Shown here piece by piece: positions 1 through 11,167 of a DNA stretch of 64,000 nucleotides (position 1 is its first letter; each line of letters opens with the position of its first letter). This DNA comes from Clonostachys chloroleuca (lineage: Eukaryota; Ascomycota; Sordariomycetes; Hypocreales; Bionectriaceae). Made by a program: the position numbers and the translations under genes. Below the pieces are notes generated by a model that saw only the letters and a program-made list of their open reading frames with translations, ran no database searches and was not told the DNA's origin. The stretch lies in assembly GCA_037952775.1 (NCBI GenBank), contig JBANAY010000004.1:2356001-2420000 (forward strand), in the 5' to 3' direction.

Positions 1-1329
1 GCGATCCAGCAGGAGAGTTGGGACCAGAATTGCCCTGATTACCAGCGCAGCCGTTAGTGTTTTCAGGATTTGAAGGAGGTCCAGCAGGCGACTGTCCACC
101 TATTGTTCCGTATCCAGGGTTGGGCTTTGAAGGCCCTTGTGGAGAATTAGGAGATTGACTATTTGGACTTGATGGTTCTTGGTTTGACGGGCTATTAGGG
201 GCTCCATTGTTTGTGTTTGAGTTGGTAGAAGGTGATGAATCTTGTCCTGGACCTGGGTTGCTTTGGGCCTGGGGACATGGGATTCCACCAAACCCGTCAG
301 GGTGTTGTGACGAAGTCGGGGAGCCTTGTGGGTTTCGGCTCGGCTGAGTGCCGAATTCCCCGTCTGAAAATGGTGGTTGAGCAGACTGATTTGAGTTCGA
401 GGCGTCAGACGCGCTGGATGACGGTGAAGGGGCATCACCACCCTGGCCGTTCTGAGGCTGTTGAGCATTTTGGTCTCCCGAAGAAGTGTTGGGCCCTTTA
501 TTTGGTGATGGCGAGGAATTTCCACCAGGCTGAGAAGTGTCGGGGTAGTTCCCTGATCCATTGGATGAGGGTCGATTGCCAGCAGCATTGCAATCATTCA
601 GGTCGCCCGTACAAGTTGGATTTGAAGCATCACCCTTACCAACAGGTGAAGGACCCTGTGGTTGACCGCTCTGAGAACCTTGATTGGGATTCTGAGCTTG
701 GGGTCGGCTAATAGCACCGGGGCTTGACTGCGACGGATTCGAAGTAGGTCCGGGAAGTGAGAGTGTCAAGATTCTATCCGAGCCAGCTTCACAATTTAGA
801 GGAACTGAAGGGCTACTTGGAGAGCCAGGTTGACCTTTTCCGTCGCCTCCAACCACAGGTCCATACGAACCAGGGCCCTGCACAACAGTGGAGGTAAATT
901 GGCGAGCATATAGAGCTGGGTTCACGAATTGGACAGGATGTAGTGGCGCGATAACTGCACCGCTTTCGAGGCAAGATGTGACCACTGAGGTCAAGGCATT
1001 GCTGTAGGAATCAGAAGTGCAGGAGAGTACCAGACACTGAAATAGAGACTAAAACAGGAGTGGTTGCATTAGTATGCGTTCATCCTGAATACGTAAAGAG
1101 CAGGAAACTAACATGTTGTTTGAGCTGGTCTGAGCAAAGGTCTCTCCAGTCGACCGCATCGGAAGTGTTGACGAGACGGTGGGAGCAGTCCAAAGCACAA
1201 GCTAATCGGGTTAGCCGAGAACGAGATGCGGGTGCTGGGGGACTTACCAGCGTCAAACTGGGTACCATGAGTGTGCCCGCCTGGAGCTAAGAGAAATGGT
1301 AACAACGTCTTGAAGATATTTACCCTCAT
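1..1329 (-). CDS. Secreted cysteine-containing, Asn/Pro/Gly/Ser-rich wall-type protein (CFEM-like), 3' part cut off by the window edge
   Basis: Read on the minus strand as three exons: 1329-1248, 1201-1113 and 1036 to beyond position 1. Introns have donors GTAAGT and GTTAGT and acceptors GATTAG and TTTCAG, and both junctions keep frame. The N-terminus (MRVNIFKTLLPFLLAPGG) looks like a signal peptide; an in-frame ATG at 1350 would add seven residues. Next come about six cysteines with the order C-x3-C, D-L-C, C-x4-C, then TSC, which resembles a CFEM-like extracellular module but not a textbook one. The rest is a long low-complexity tail rich in N, P, G, S and Q, open to the window edge. Such proteins are usually secreted or wall-bound. 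No GPI signal can be seen because the C-terminus lies outside the window. The gene is inferred; no enzymatic function is suggested. Confidence 0.6.
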
Positions 1330-1646
1330 TGTTTCTTCTGTGAAGTTCAATGATTTGGTACAAAGTAGGTTGGGATGATGTTTATCAAGGGATTGAACAA
1401 CAATTGCAACTAGGCAGATGAGTGTAATGGAATGTGATCCAAAAATGGTCTTGACAATGAAGTCCCAAAAAAGAGCCTATGGCTGAGTTAAGGGTAGTGT
1501 GTTGATGCAATGGTGATTATGGGAAGATGGAAGATGAGGAAAAACAAAAGAATCTCGAGGGGGGGCATTTGGAATGGCTACTTGCGAAGCAGGCCAGGGT
1601 TAATGGGAAAGAGGCATGTGTGTGTATTCTTGCCCTTTGCGGGTAT

Positions 1647-2671
1647 CTAATAAAATAGTAAAGAGAGTGGCTTCTCCTCGGCTGCGTACTTCTCCTTGAA
1701 CTCCTTCCTCGCTAAGAAGCGAGCAAGCGGCATCATAGTGTCCTTCATGTCCATAACGCCTCTCTTCTTTTGGTCAATATGCGACGCATCAACGACCAGG
1801 CGTTCCAAATTCTCCAATGAGAGCGCACCTTACATACATGTTAGTAGGCAGATTTTAAGAAACAGGGTTGTCAGTTAATTTAATGCATACCATTGTCAAT
1901 CAAATCTGCCAGTCTCGCCGGCGTGCCAACAGCGATTCCCGTCTTCTTGCTCTTGAGATAGGTAATTTGCTCCTCGATCTTCATGTGCTTCGCAAACTGA
2001 GATAGTGAAGAACGACCAGGTCAGCACGATTACAAAGAAAGAGGGAGTGGCTCGGGAAACGTACCAGCTTGGCGACTGCACAGTTCTTGGTTTGGAACTT
2101 ACGCACAGCACTTTCCTTCTTGTCAGTAGCGAACTTATCCGGCAGGTTGGGTCCTCTAATGATGTGGAGGGCGGTAGGCCGTAGGCGAGAATTCCTCGCC
2201 CACGGGCCGCACTTACCGCACAATGTCAGCAGCCCTCAGACCAGCTCCTGCAACAATGAGAGTGTGAGGCGATCCAGGCTTTTTAGACGAGCGACTTAGA
2301 CCTTCCTTGTCCTCTGAAAATTGCTCCAGAAAGTCTGGAAGGTTCGTCAGAATCCGCTGCTCCTGCCATGAACTGGTATCTGTAATGGATCCAGCTGGAG
2401 ACTTTGTCAGCAATGCTCCATCAATGAGATCTTGCTTGGAAGTACCTGTGATTGAGATGTCTGAGAGTTCAACGGGACTCAATTCTGTCCCGAACCGGGT
2501 CGTTTTCTGAGCGATGTGGTCTGCCAGGAGCTGGCTATCCATGCGCGAGAAGAGAGTATTGATTCCCAACTCAGAATCTAACGACTCATTATTTTCAAAA
2601 TTTCCTTTTCTCTTCTTCGCCTTCTTAGTCGGGGGGTTAGCGTCCGCCGCACGTTTTTTGGTGTTTGACAT
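1647..2671 (-). CDS. CMS1: Cms1-like 90S pre-ribosome / small-subunit biogenesis protein
   Basis: Four exons on the minus strand (2671-2217, 2155-2065, 1996-1891, 1828-1647) splice in frame to 277 aa. The N-terminus is a basic nuclear-type stretch (KKAKKRKGN), as in the Cms1/CMSS1 family. The body has the helicase-like fold features of the family: a glycine-rich segment (TLIVAGAGLRAADIVR), a GTPARLADLIDNG segment like the DEAD-box 'TPGR' region, and an LVVDASHID segment in place of DEAD. Classic Walker residues are not all present, so ATPase activity is doubtful. In yeast Cms1 is a component of the 90S pre-ribosome, and it was found as a suppressor of mcm10. The length matches the family (about 270-290 aa). 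The gene lies between a secreted protein gene and LSB1, all on the minus strand, with no operon-like meaning. Confidence 0.88.
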
Positions 2672-3285
2672 CTTGAAATACAGGCTGCAGAGATGTCAAA
2701 CGAATCTTTCTAAGATGATGAAAGTGAAGTGAAATCGGCCAGTACAGAAAAAAAAAGTTTGTCCCTTCCGGTTAGCGCATTGCCTAATTTAGAAACCCGA
2801 CGGCGCTGCTATTATTTCTAATCCCTGCAAAGGGTCTCCCTCGTGGCTCACACTGTACTAATGCTTCAAGATGAATGTTGAATGTTGAAAGGTAGATACA
2901 TTGACATTCTAAAGCAAGATTTTTGTCTTTTGTACGCAAATGCCTGCGACATAGCCTTGCGATTCCCATCCCTACAGAAAACCAGCCAGTCTCAACATAG
3001 AGCCACTGAGATACATAGCAAATCGCTTCTTCAGTAGACTCCCATGCAATATCTTGATTGACGGCACGCTGTGCCCAACACATTGGATATCATTATAGCA
3101 AAGATCCAAAACCAACAAGTTGGCAAACCTCAGGTGATGAAATATTAGGTGCCTAAGCAAAAGAGCGAGATGAACTCGGCAGGATAAGAATATTCTCCAA
3201 AGCCATAATGTTCTCGTATGATGCAACTCCCAAAACGCCGCTTGAAAATCAGACGAGGCTTTCAATCTAGCCAAACCAGATAACC
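2672..3285. other. Intergenic: CMS1 promoter and LSB1 3' flank
   Basis: About 600 bases between the CMS1 start and the LSB1 stop, both genes reading leftward. It must hold the CMS1 promoter and the LSB1 3' UTR. Short open frames here have no coding character and no intron-compatible extension. Nothing else was seen. Confidence 0.6.
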
Positions 3286-4049
3286 CTAAAAGATACCATT
3301 CACAATCTTTCCACCAATCGTGGCACCAGCACCGAAGATAGCGGCGTTACCCAGCTTCTTACCAAACTTCTTGCCATACTCCTGATACTTCTCCGACTTC
3401 TCGTCCTTTTCCTGGTCATTGCCATTGTTCCCATCGGCAACAGCCATTGGTGGCACGTTGGTGTTGTATGGGTTCTGCTGCGAGGGAGGGCCACCCTTCT
3501 GCTGGGGATATCCGTAGGCGGGCTGCTGAGGGGCAGGAGCCTTCTCCTCGTGCTCCACCAGCACGTAGTTGCGCGGGAAGATGCCCTCGAGGCCGGTACG
3601 CTTGTTCTGGCCCATCCACCAGTCGTCGTTCATGTATTCGTGCACGAGGATCTTGTCGTCCCGCTCAAAGGCGAGATCGCGGTCGTCGGGGCCGACGTAG
3701 CGGTACAGAGCGCGGGCATGGGCAACGACGGGCTTTGCGTTGCGGACAGGAAGACTGGGAGGAGGAGTATCCTCGTAGGAGGGGGGCAGAGGCGTATGGT
3801 TGTTCTGGGGAGTGGCGCGTGCGGAACTTGCGGTGTTGACGCTATTCGAAGAAGTCGTGCGAAGAGGTCCGGAGAGAGGCGACTCCTGGGGAAGGGCGGA
3901 GTGGATGGTATCGTAAACGGATTCGTCAATAACTCCCTTCTCCAGAAGGTTTTCGAGTTCCTGTAATCGTAAGTTGCTGGGTCATGAGATAGGGGCGACT
4001 AGAGCGTTCATACGTTCTTGATGTTGCGGAGGGACTTGTTAGCCTCCAT
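3286..4049 (-). CDS. LSB1: SH3-domain protein of the Lsb1/Pin3 family (Las17/WASP binding)
   Basis: Two exons (4049-4014 and 3960-3286, minus strand) give 236 aa with a phase-0 junction. The N-terminus (MEANKSLRNIKN, then an ELENLLEKGVID-type helix) matches the start of yeast Lsb1/Pin3. A Ser/Thr/Pro linker follows. One SH3 domain is clear: ALYRYVGPDDRDLAFERDD at its start, the DDWWMGQN core and GIFPRNYV at its end. The tail is Gln/Pro/Tyr-rich, then charged, and ends in a Gly/Ala/Ile-rich segment (FGAGATIGGKIVNGIF). Family members bind Las17 (WASP) and tune actin assembly at endocytic sites. ALYRY replaces the usual ALYDY. The gene diverges from the HAD hydrolase gene across about 1 kb. Confidence 0.88.
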
Positions 4050-5025
4050 AATGGTCGGCGGTCGGAAGCCATCTTGGCGAATATTGTCGATATGAGATGC
4101 AGATACTGGTAGGGCTCGTTGGATATGAACAGTCGCAGATCAGAGCAGGATGCGCTGAACGAGAGACGTGGATTTGAAATTCGCCGTTAATACCGATTGT
4201 GAGGAGGCGATGCCAGGGTGCAAGTCTGATGGCGGGGCGCAGCAAGTGTCGTCCCACTCTTGTGCATGACCCGCGACAAACAGTGGGGCGGTGTGGCGCC
4301 GACGATGTGGCATTTAGGGAAGTTCCATGTTCATCGAGTCGAGCGCCTGGAACCCACAGATCATTCAGTCAATCATCCTCTACCGATACCGTATTATGGG
4401 AGTTCTATTGGCTGTGCTATGGGTTTCACAACTCCTCTTCCTTGAGTAAAGATACGGATTCGAGGACCGCATTCTTGTAATTGTAATTGTACTACTTGGC
4501 AGGGTGGAGCGCCTTACGCGGCCTGACTAAAGCCATTCATTTTCTTGAATGGCATATGACTTGGCTCTCGATATACCATGGCGCATTGGTGAACGATGTC
4601 AGCGTATCAATACGATGCTTTCCAACGAAAGAAAGAAATAAGTTTCTTCATTGCGATGCCCGATACCAAGGGAATGTCATCGATCCATTATACCGAAAGA
4701 AACCCATCCCCTCAGTAAGTCAGGCGAGACCAAAATATACGAGGCCAATCCTCATGTAGATCTTTCTGTGTCCTTTCCCTTATTAAACCAATGATCAACC
4801 AGCCTTGGGATGATATCCAGGGTGCAATGCTCTTTCACCATCAGGCATAAAACACCAATCGAGTGTACCTTAGAAGCCAGGTGCCAGGATTATATCGTAC
4901 CTCGAACCATCCTGGCCCTGTTGCCCTGTTGTTCCCGGGCCGTTGTCGGCACCTCTCACCACCAACAAAGCGGTGACTCGCTACGCAAACATCTTCACCA
5001 CCCACAACAGGGGGAACCTTTCAGC
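4050..5025. other. Shared divergent promoter region (LSB1 / HAD hydrolase)
   Basis: About 980 bases between two start codons that face away from each other, so both promoters must lie here. Several small open frames show no conserved features. I see no RNA gene and no repeat of note. Confidence 0.6.
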
Positions 5026-6018
5026 ATGCCAAAGCCAAATTTATTGTTATGTTTCGACGCTTTCGGCACGTTGTTCAAGCCCAAGGGCTCTGTTGCCCAG
5101 CAATACGCTGAAATTGCGCGGCAATGCGGCATGGCCAACATCACAGAGAAAGAGCTGCAGCCGCATCTAGGGGCGGCTCTCAAGGCCGAGATGAAGCAAA
5201 ATCCCAACTATGGAAAAGCTACCGGCCTAGGTGCAACCAGGTGGTGGACAAATGTATGCCTCCCCCAATTCTAACCCATAAATCTGCCCATTCTGATTGA
5301 ACTTGGGTTAATGTACATTGATCCCTAGGTAATTGAAAACGCATTCATGCCAATGATACCAAAAGGCCAGAGCCTCCCTCAGGACCTTGCGCCAAAACTC
5401 CTCCATCGATTCTCCTCAAAGGAAGGATACGAAGCTCAAGCGCACCTCACTGCCATGTTCAAAACTCTCCGCGGCGACGACACCCGTCGGCTGTTCGAAA
5501 AGATCGTCATTGGCGTCATCACCAATTCAGACGACCGCGTGCCCGATATCCTCTCATCGTTCAATGTCAAGGTCAGTCCCCTGCGTTACGGCACGGAGGT
5601 TGATCCAACCTGGCCTTCAGAGATAGACCCGGAGCCTCCCAATGACATTGATTTCCACTGCATCTCCTACGACGTTGGCGTTGAGAAGCCCGATGGCCTT
5701 ATATTCAGAGCCGCCGAGCTCATGCTTGCACAAATTATCACCGCTCGAGAAAAGGCAAGTCCCAGTGATTTCCTAGCCCAGGTTGGTGCCTGGAGAAAGA
5801 TTTATGTCGGTGATGAGTATGTCAAGGATGTAGTGGGGGCTCAAAACGCCGAATGGAACCCAGTGCTTCTCGATGTCGACCATGAATCAGATGAGAGGAT
5901 TCCCAGGCTGGAAGACAACGTGGCGGTAGGGATAGATGACCTTTTCGAGAAGCATCCAGTTGTTCGGGTACATTCTCTAGAGCAATTAGCCGACTGGCTT
6001 GGAGGCGCAGCCGGATAG
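5026..6018 (+). CDS. HAD-superfamily hydrolase, HDHD3-like
   Basis: Two exons (5026-5253 and 5329-6018) join in phase 0 to give 305 aa. All four haloacid dehalogenase motifs are visible. Motif I is LCFDAFGTLF with the nucleophilic Asp near residue 10. Motif II is GVITNSDDR, motif III has the Lys in YDVGVEKPDGLIF, and motif IV is YVGDEYVKDVVGA. The cap region between motifs I and II is helical, as in HDHD3-type proteins. The second motif-I Asp is Ala, as in several HDHD3-like members, so the substrate cannot be read from sequence. The likely activity is hydrolysis of a small phosphorylated metabolite in the cytosol. The upstream open frame extends further 5', but the ATG at 5026 places motif I at the usual distance from the N-terminus. 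Confidence 0.85.
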
Positions 6019-6191
6019 ATGTACCAGCATCACAATTGTTCAGCCATGATAGATTTGTTATGGCTTGAGGGCCTCTCATGATAGATGGATGCCTTTGCCA
6101 AGATTTTAGTCATATCTTTTTAATTTATTTATTTTTCCAAAAATTGGATCTAAGGTCTAGGTATTCTGCGGTATCTTTGTTTTTGACATTT

Positions 6192-8095
6192 TTACTGGAC
6201 AAACTTGCTCTCCTTAACGGTGTAGAGATCAACATATTCATCAACAGAGATGCTCTCGAGCTTCTTACCGTCCAATCCAAGCTCGACGAGCTCCTTCACT
6301 CTGGCCTCAGGCAGATGGGGGGCCAAGTGACGCTTGTACTTCTCCAAGATGACAGGCTTGGCCTCCTCGCGGCGCAGGCGGTGGCCCAGAGGAGCCTCAA
6401 CAGCAACCTCATCGAGGATTGTACCATCATTGAGCTCAACAGTGAGAGCGTTGGAGATTGTGCGCAGGGCGGGGTCATGGTAGTCCCTGGTGTACTGGGG
6501 GTCCTCGACGCACTTGATCTTCTGGCGCAGAGACTCGACGAGCTCTGATGTGGCAGCCTCGCCACCATCGGTGTAGTCGGTAGCTTCCAGGCGGCCGAAG
6601 ACCAGCATGGTGGCGCACATGTACTGGATGCAGTGGTCACGGTCGGCAAAGTTGTCCATGGGCTTGAACTGCTTGTCGATGATGCGGATGCAAGCCTCGT
6701 GTGTTCGGCAGGTGATGGCCTTGATATCGGCAGCAGATTTACCCTGGCTCTTGAGCAAGTGGTAGATCTTCTCGGAGGCTTCAACGGCGGTTTGGGAGTG
6801 AAACTCGGCTGGGAAATGGTCAGTATGGAAAGAATATATGTAGTGTAATGTAGGGGCTGGCTTACCAGGGTAGGACACCTTGAAGAGAACGTTCTCCATG
6901 ACGTAGCTGCCGTAGGGGCGCTGGAACTCAAACTTCTTTCCCTTGAACAGGACATCGTAGAAACCCCAGGTAGGGGCAGACAGGACAGTTGGGACACCTT
7001 GCTCGCCCTTCAGGACCTTGAGGGCCAGGTTGACAGCACGCTGGCAAGCATCACCTGCGGCCCATGACTTTCGCGACATGGTGTTGGGAGAGTGACGGTA
7101 TGTTCGCAAGCTCTGGCCGTCAACCCAGGCCTGGGTGACAGCATCGGCAATCTGCTTCTCGCCGAGGCCAAGCATCTTGGAGACAACAGCAGTGCTGGCA
7201 ACCTTGACGAGGACGACATGATCGAGACCAACACGGTTGTAGGAGTTGAGGAGGGCCAGGCAACCCTGAATCTCGTGGGCCTTGATCATGGCCTCAAGTA
7301 CATCCTTGATGTTGAAGATCTTGCCACCAGCGAGGTTACCACCAGCCTTGTTGGTTCGGTTGACCCAGTCTGCGACGGCCAAGATAGCACCCAGGTTGTC
7401 TGAAGGGTGGCCCCACTCGGCGGCAAGCCAGCAGTCGTTGAAGTCAAGCCATCGGATCATGGCGCCAATGTTAAAAGCTGCGTTGACTGGGTCGAGCTGG
7501 AAGGGAGTTCCTGGGACCTTGGGTCCATTGGGAACGATGGTGCCGGGAACAATGGGCCCAAGAAGCTTAGAGCACTCCTTGAAGCGCAGTCCCTCGAGAC
7601 CACAGCCCAGGGTATCCAAAAGAATCCATCGAGCGGTGTCGAACTAAGCAATGGCAATTAGAAGGCAATTCCAATGACTAGACACAATGAGACGCAAGAA
7701 TCATTCGGGGTAGAAATCAAAAAATTCATAGCGCAATCATAGCTGTCCCGAGGTTGGGTGAGCCAGCGCGGGGTAGCCCCGGCTCACCAAAAAAAAAATT
7801 GTGGAGGGCCTAAACATACAGCAAGCTCAGAGTCGATGGTTTTGTTGGCGACGTAGTCGGCAATGTCCTTGATCTCAGGATCGTACTCGCGGGGAGCGGA
7901 AGCCATGGCGGGTGCTGCAGAGGCTCTGAGGGCTGACGTGGAAAAGTTAGTTCGTGATGATGTAGTCGTGGAGATGCTGATGGAGGCGGCGGCGCGAGCG
8001 ACTACGGAGGGGGTGCAGGCTGGTCGCAGCAAGCTCCTGGGCTGGACACGCAGCTGCTTGGAAGCTGTGCGCAAGCTGCGATTGACGGCAGACAT
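6192..8095 (-). CDS. prpD: 2-methylcitrate dehydratase (PrpD/MmgE family), mitochondrial
   Basis: Three exons on the minus strand (8095-7820, 7643-6866, 6808-6192) splice to 556 aa. The second intron is short and easily read through. The first about 60 residues are rich in Arg, Ser and Ala and look like a mitochondrial presequence. The body is a full PrpD/MmgE fold: DTLGCGLEGLRF, WLDFNDCWLAAEWGHPSDN, TYRHSPNTMSRKSWAAGDA and the C-terminal lid (GYxHRLRREEAKP-like, LGHRLRREEAKP). The enzyme dehydrates 2-methylcitrate in the methylcitrate cycle, which removes propionyl-CoA. The first intron is long for this window (176 nt) and contains a strong hairpin with an A10 tail, listed separately. Methylcitrate synthase and methylisocitrate lyase are not in the window. 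Confidence 0.93.
7757..7798. repeat. Compact hairpin plus A10 tract inside prpD intron 1
   Basis: GGTGAGCC (7757-7764) pairs perfectly with GGCTCACC (7781-7788). Inside it, GGGG (7770-7773) pairs with CCCC (7777-7780) around a TAG loop, leaving a five-base bulge on one side. An A10 run follows directly (7789-7798). In the prpD transcript this reads as U10 and then the hairpin, close to the 5' splice site at 7819. Confidence 0.7.
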
Positions 8096-8401
8096 GGCTC
8101 AATGGGCCGCAGGACGAGGACGGGCAATTGAGGGAGGAGATGGCAATTGCAGAAAAGACAGCTCCAACGTACAGAGAAGATGTGAAGGGAGGCCGAGGGA
8201 TGCTTGTGATAATAAATCGATGGGCATTTGACTTTATCTGGGGTTGAAGGTCTGGGGGCACACCAAATTGCCAGGGATATGCTTTGCCGCCGCATGCCGC
8301 ACCTCAAACCCACTATCCTCGGTTAAGCCGAGCTCCAACCTTAGACACCCAGCAATAGCCACCACAAGCTCGGTCGCAGCTCAACCCTTCGACCGTCTCC
8401 G

Positions 8402-8428
8402 TCTCTACCGTCTCTACCGTCTCTACCG
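8402..8428. repeat. Three tandem copies of TCTCTACCG
   Basis: Perfect 9-bp unit repeated three times, about 310 bases upstream of the prpD start codon. It is pyrimidine-rich on the plus strand. No function is known. Confidence 0.85.
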
Positions 8429-10481
8429 AGGAGAGAGCTGGTTAGAGGAGAATTGGCATATATGGGCCACGCATCGGCCGACACGCTCGCTCTCCGAACG
8501 GCATATCGGTAGATGAGAGCTTGGCCTTATGTCCTTCTCAACCTCACCAGCCAAGTACCTAGCGACAGACCTTACTATCATGGACATTTCTCTCTGCAAC
8601 CTATTTCTGACTGCCCACTTCCTACCTGCTCTCTGAAAATGCCCTTGTAGCTCCAGCCTTGCCAAGTGATTATCAGCTTATCCGTTCGTGGTTCTATCCC
8701 CCTCCCACATACATGCAAACTACCTTAGATAGATAGATAGGTATTAAGCTGTACCTTGGCACAGCATCCACCCACTGGATGCGTAACGATTGCAGACCGC
8801 CATAAATAGGTATTGTGACTATTCTCAAACCACCAATGCAGTCATGCAGGTCAGATCACAAACACACCAACATTGAGGGATTCCCTTGGCTCGAACGTAT
8901 TTCCTCGGCAGCTTCCCCTTCAATCCCTTCCAAGCTGTATCACAGTGGTATTGTGCCAAGGTGTTCCTGGATCTTGTTCCCATCTACGGACCACCAGATA
9001 TCCACTAATACCTGCAACTCACGTTGCGGCTCAAAACAAGATAATTTATACTCATTGGCCCAACGCAGCATTACATACTCTCCGACCCATGGCACATCAG
9101 GTCGACTATGGGCTATTCAGACGGGGCACAGCTAAGCAATTTTCCAAGCTCTAAGATGAGACTAGAAGCACAGTGCGGGGGAAGATGGAGGGCTGAGGGG
9201 GGAAGATTTCGAGGGGACCCTGTTTGTGACCTGTAGCTCAGAGACAAACTCCGCTAGCGGACAGTGACTGGCACACAGCCTTTCCTCTCAGTGCCGATGC
9301 ATGTAAGGAGTCAATAGTAGACCGCCACCACCATACATTTGCAAGTTAGGCGACGCCCACTTCCATGTACATGTCTTAGATTGCATATTCAGGTGTGCAC
9401 ATTTCAGCTCATGCTGCTATTCTTTGACCGAATTCTTCTTTCGTTTTCTAGCCCAGTCCGGATCGATCATAATGACGCAGGGTGAACAGGACAATCTCGC
9501 CACATACTCAAGGGTTACACAGTGCCCGGGTACCAAACCTTCCGATCAAGGAGAATTGTTTAGCCTCCCGCCTTTCTTCTATCGTTGACCAGATAAAGAT
9601 GAGGCGCCTCGTCTGGCAGCACACGCCGGATGGTCGCTACGTAATAGGATAAGTCGCAGCTGAGAAAACAAGACCAGGCAGGGAGGGGTACGCAACACCA
9701 CGGCGAATATGCAAGTCTTGTAGCCCACCGCAGAATCGCCTGCAGTGCCTCTGGAAGCCTCCATATGACAATGGATGCCAAGCAGCGTAGCATCCTGGGA
9801 ACGCAAAGCCAAGTAAATAGCGCCGATGCATCAATTTAGCACATCTCCTCTCCGATCGACTGCTTGCGGCTGATGTACCTCTGGACGAGCCACCCACCAG
9901 TCGGAGCCGGAGGCGGAGCAAAACTTTCAGGTGCCACTTTCAGGCTGCCAGATGCACTAGAGTAGTGCATCCATTGCAATGGAATGTCCCTGGACTGGAC
10001 AGGACAGGCCCAGCACTCGGCCGGCCGGTAGTCGCCCATCCACCCTGTCCCCGTGCAGAAGCGAGGTACCTAATCACCATATTTCCATCCTGATACAGCA
10101 TCATCCAGGATATTAGTCGACGGGAACGAGTGGGTTAGTGTGAGATTGCTCTGGCAGCCATCATGCAGGGCCCTGTGCAGCTGCCCCACTCCGATTGCTT
10201 TAAGCCTATCTGGATGGTCCGATCTCCATGACCCATGTCAGGGTCCTCACCATCGGCCTTATATTCACCACTCACCCTCAACACCATTCAGACATGGAAC
10301 GCACCTCCCCCCAGCATTCTCTGCCTACCTGCCTCCCAGCCCGGGTAGTTTTCTCCCCGTTCCAAGTGGATCACGCCTGTCGGGTTCAAGATACTTCGCT
10401 TACCGGGATCGTCTCGCGAATTGACCGTTGCAACGTCGTAGCCATGGATCCGTCTACCCCCCAGGGGAAAACAGCTCAAAA

Positions 10482-10802
10482 GATCGAGCCGCGACAATTT
10501 CAACATGGCTTGTTTTACTCAAACCACGCTTCGAACCACTCTCCAGCTAGACCTCACCGTGCAGGTACCAGGTCTTCTCTACATGCCGCGAGTGAAGTCA
10601 CATGATGTATGGACGTAGGCAAGTGGTTTGCCTCCGTGTTGGTGCTCGTCGATTCCCAGCCAGTCTTTTAAGGCTCGAGATCGAAGCAACCCCGACATCA
10701 TAATTAGGTACGCCATCCTTTTTGGCTGCCCGATCTCGCCCTCCAAACCCCAAACTTGATTGAACGCATACTCACTCGAGGCACCCTGGCCGTTGGACGA
10801 TC
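10482..10802. promoter_or_regulatory. Candidate light-responsive GATC/GATCGA sites upstream of CRY-DASH
   Basis: GATCGA occurs at 10482-10487 and 10679-10684, and GATC at 10732-10735 and 10799-10802, roughly 370-690 bases upstream of the CRY-DASH ATG. GATCGA is the core reported for White Collar complex binding in Neurospora. Binding here is inference only. Confidence 0.35.
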
Positions 10803-11167
10803 AGTCTGTTCGCCTCACCTTCTACCCATAAGGTACCCTGGCTGCTGGCGCATTTGCCCCCAGTCGCTAGGCGAAACAGTTTTCTCTTTACTTCAAGCAT
10901 TATTTGCCAAAAAGAAAAGACTACTGCCAACCGGAAATTTCTCTCGAGGAGTGGATTTCTACTTCTATCCCTCTGTGCCGCTCTTATTTGTGCCTCCGGA
11001 TACTACAGAGATAGTCCAAAGTTAATCTTCCTAGACTATCCGCAACACTCGAGAATAAATCCTCGACATCCCTACGGCATTTCATTCAAGAAGCACATAA
11101 GTGCCCTCGACGATTTTAGCGTCAACAGTTTGATTCATTTCAATTGTTCTACCGCCTACCTTTGACT

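Larger units (their letters stand above)
8096..11167. other. 3-kb gene-free divergent region between prpD and CRY-DASH
   Basis: Both flanking genes read outward, so this holds two promoters. No open frame has conserved content. It includes a 9-bp tandem repeat (8402-8428), a TAGA microsatellite (8726-8740) and, near the CRY-DASH side, four GATC cores between 10482 and 10802. I see no tRNA and no transposon ORF. Confidence 0.6.

Noticed and set aside
2784..3274. Two overlapping ORFs of about 100 codons between CMS1 and LSB1
   Set aside because: No domain, signal or splice evidence; they most likely lie in UTR or promoter DNA.
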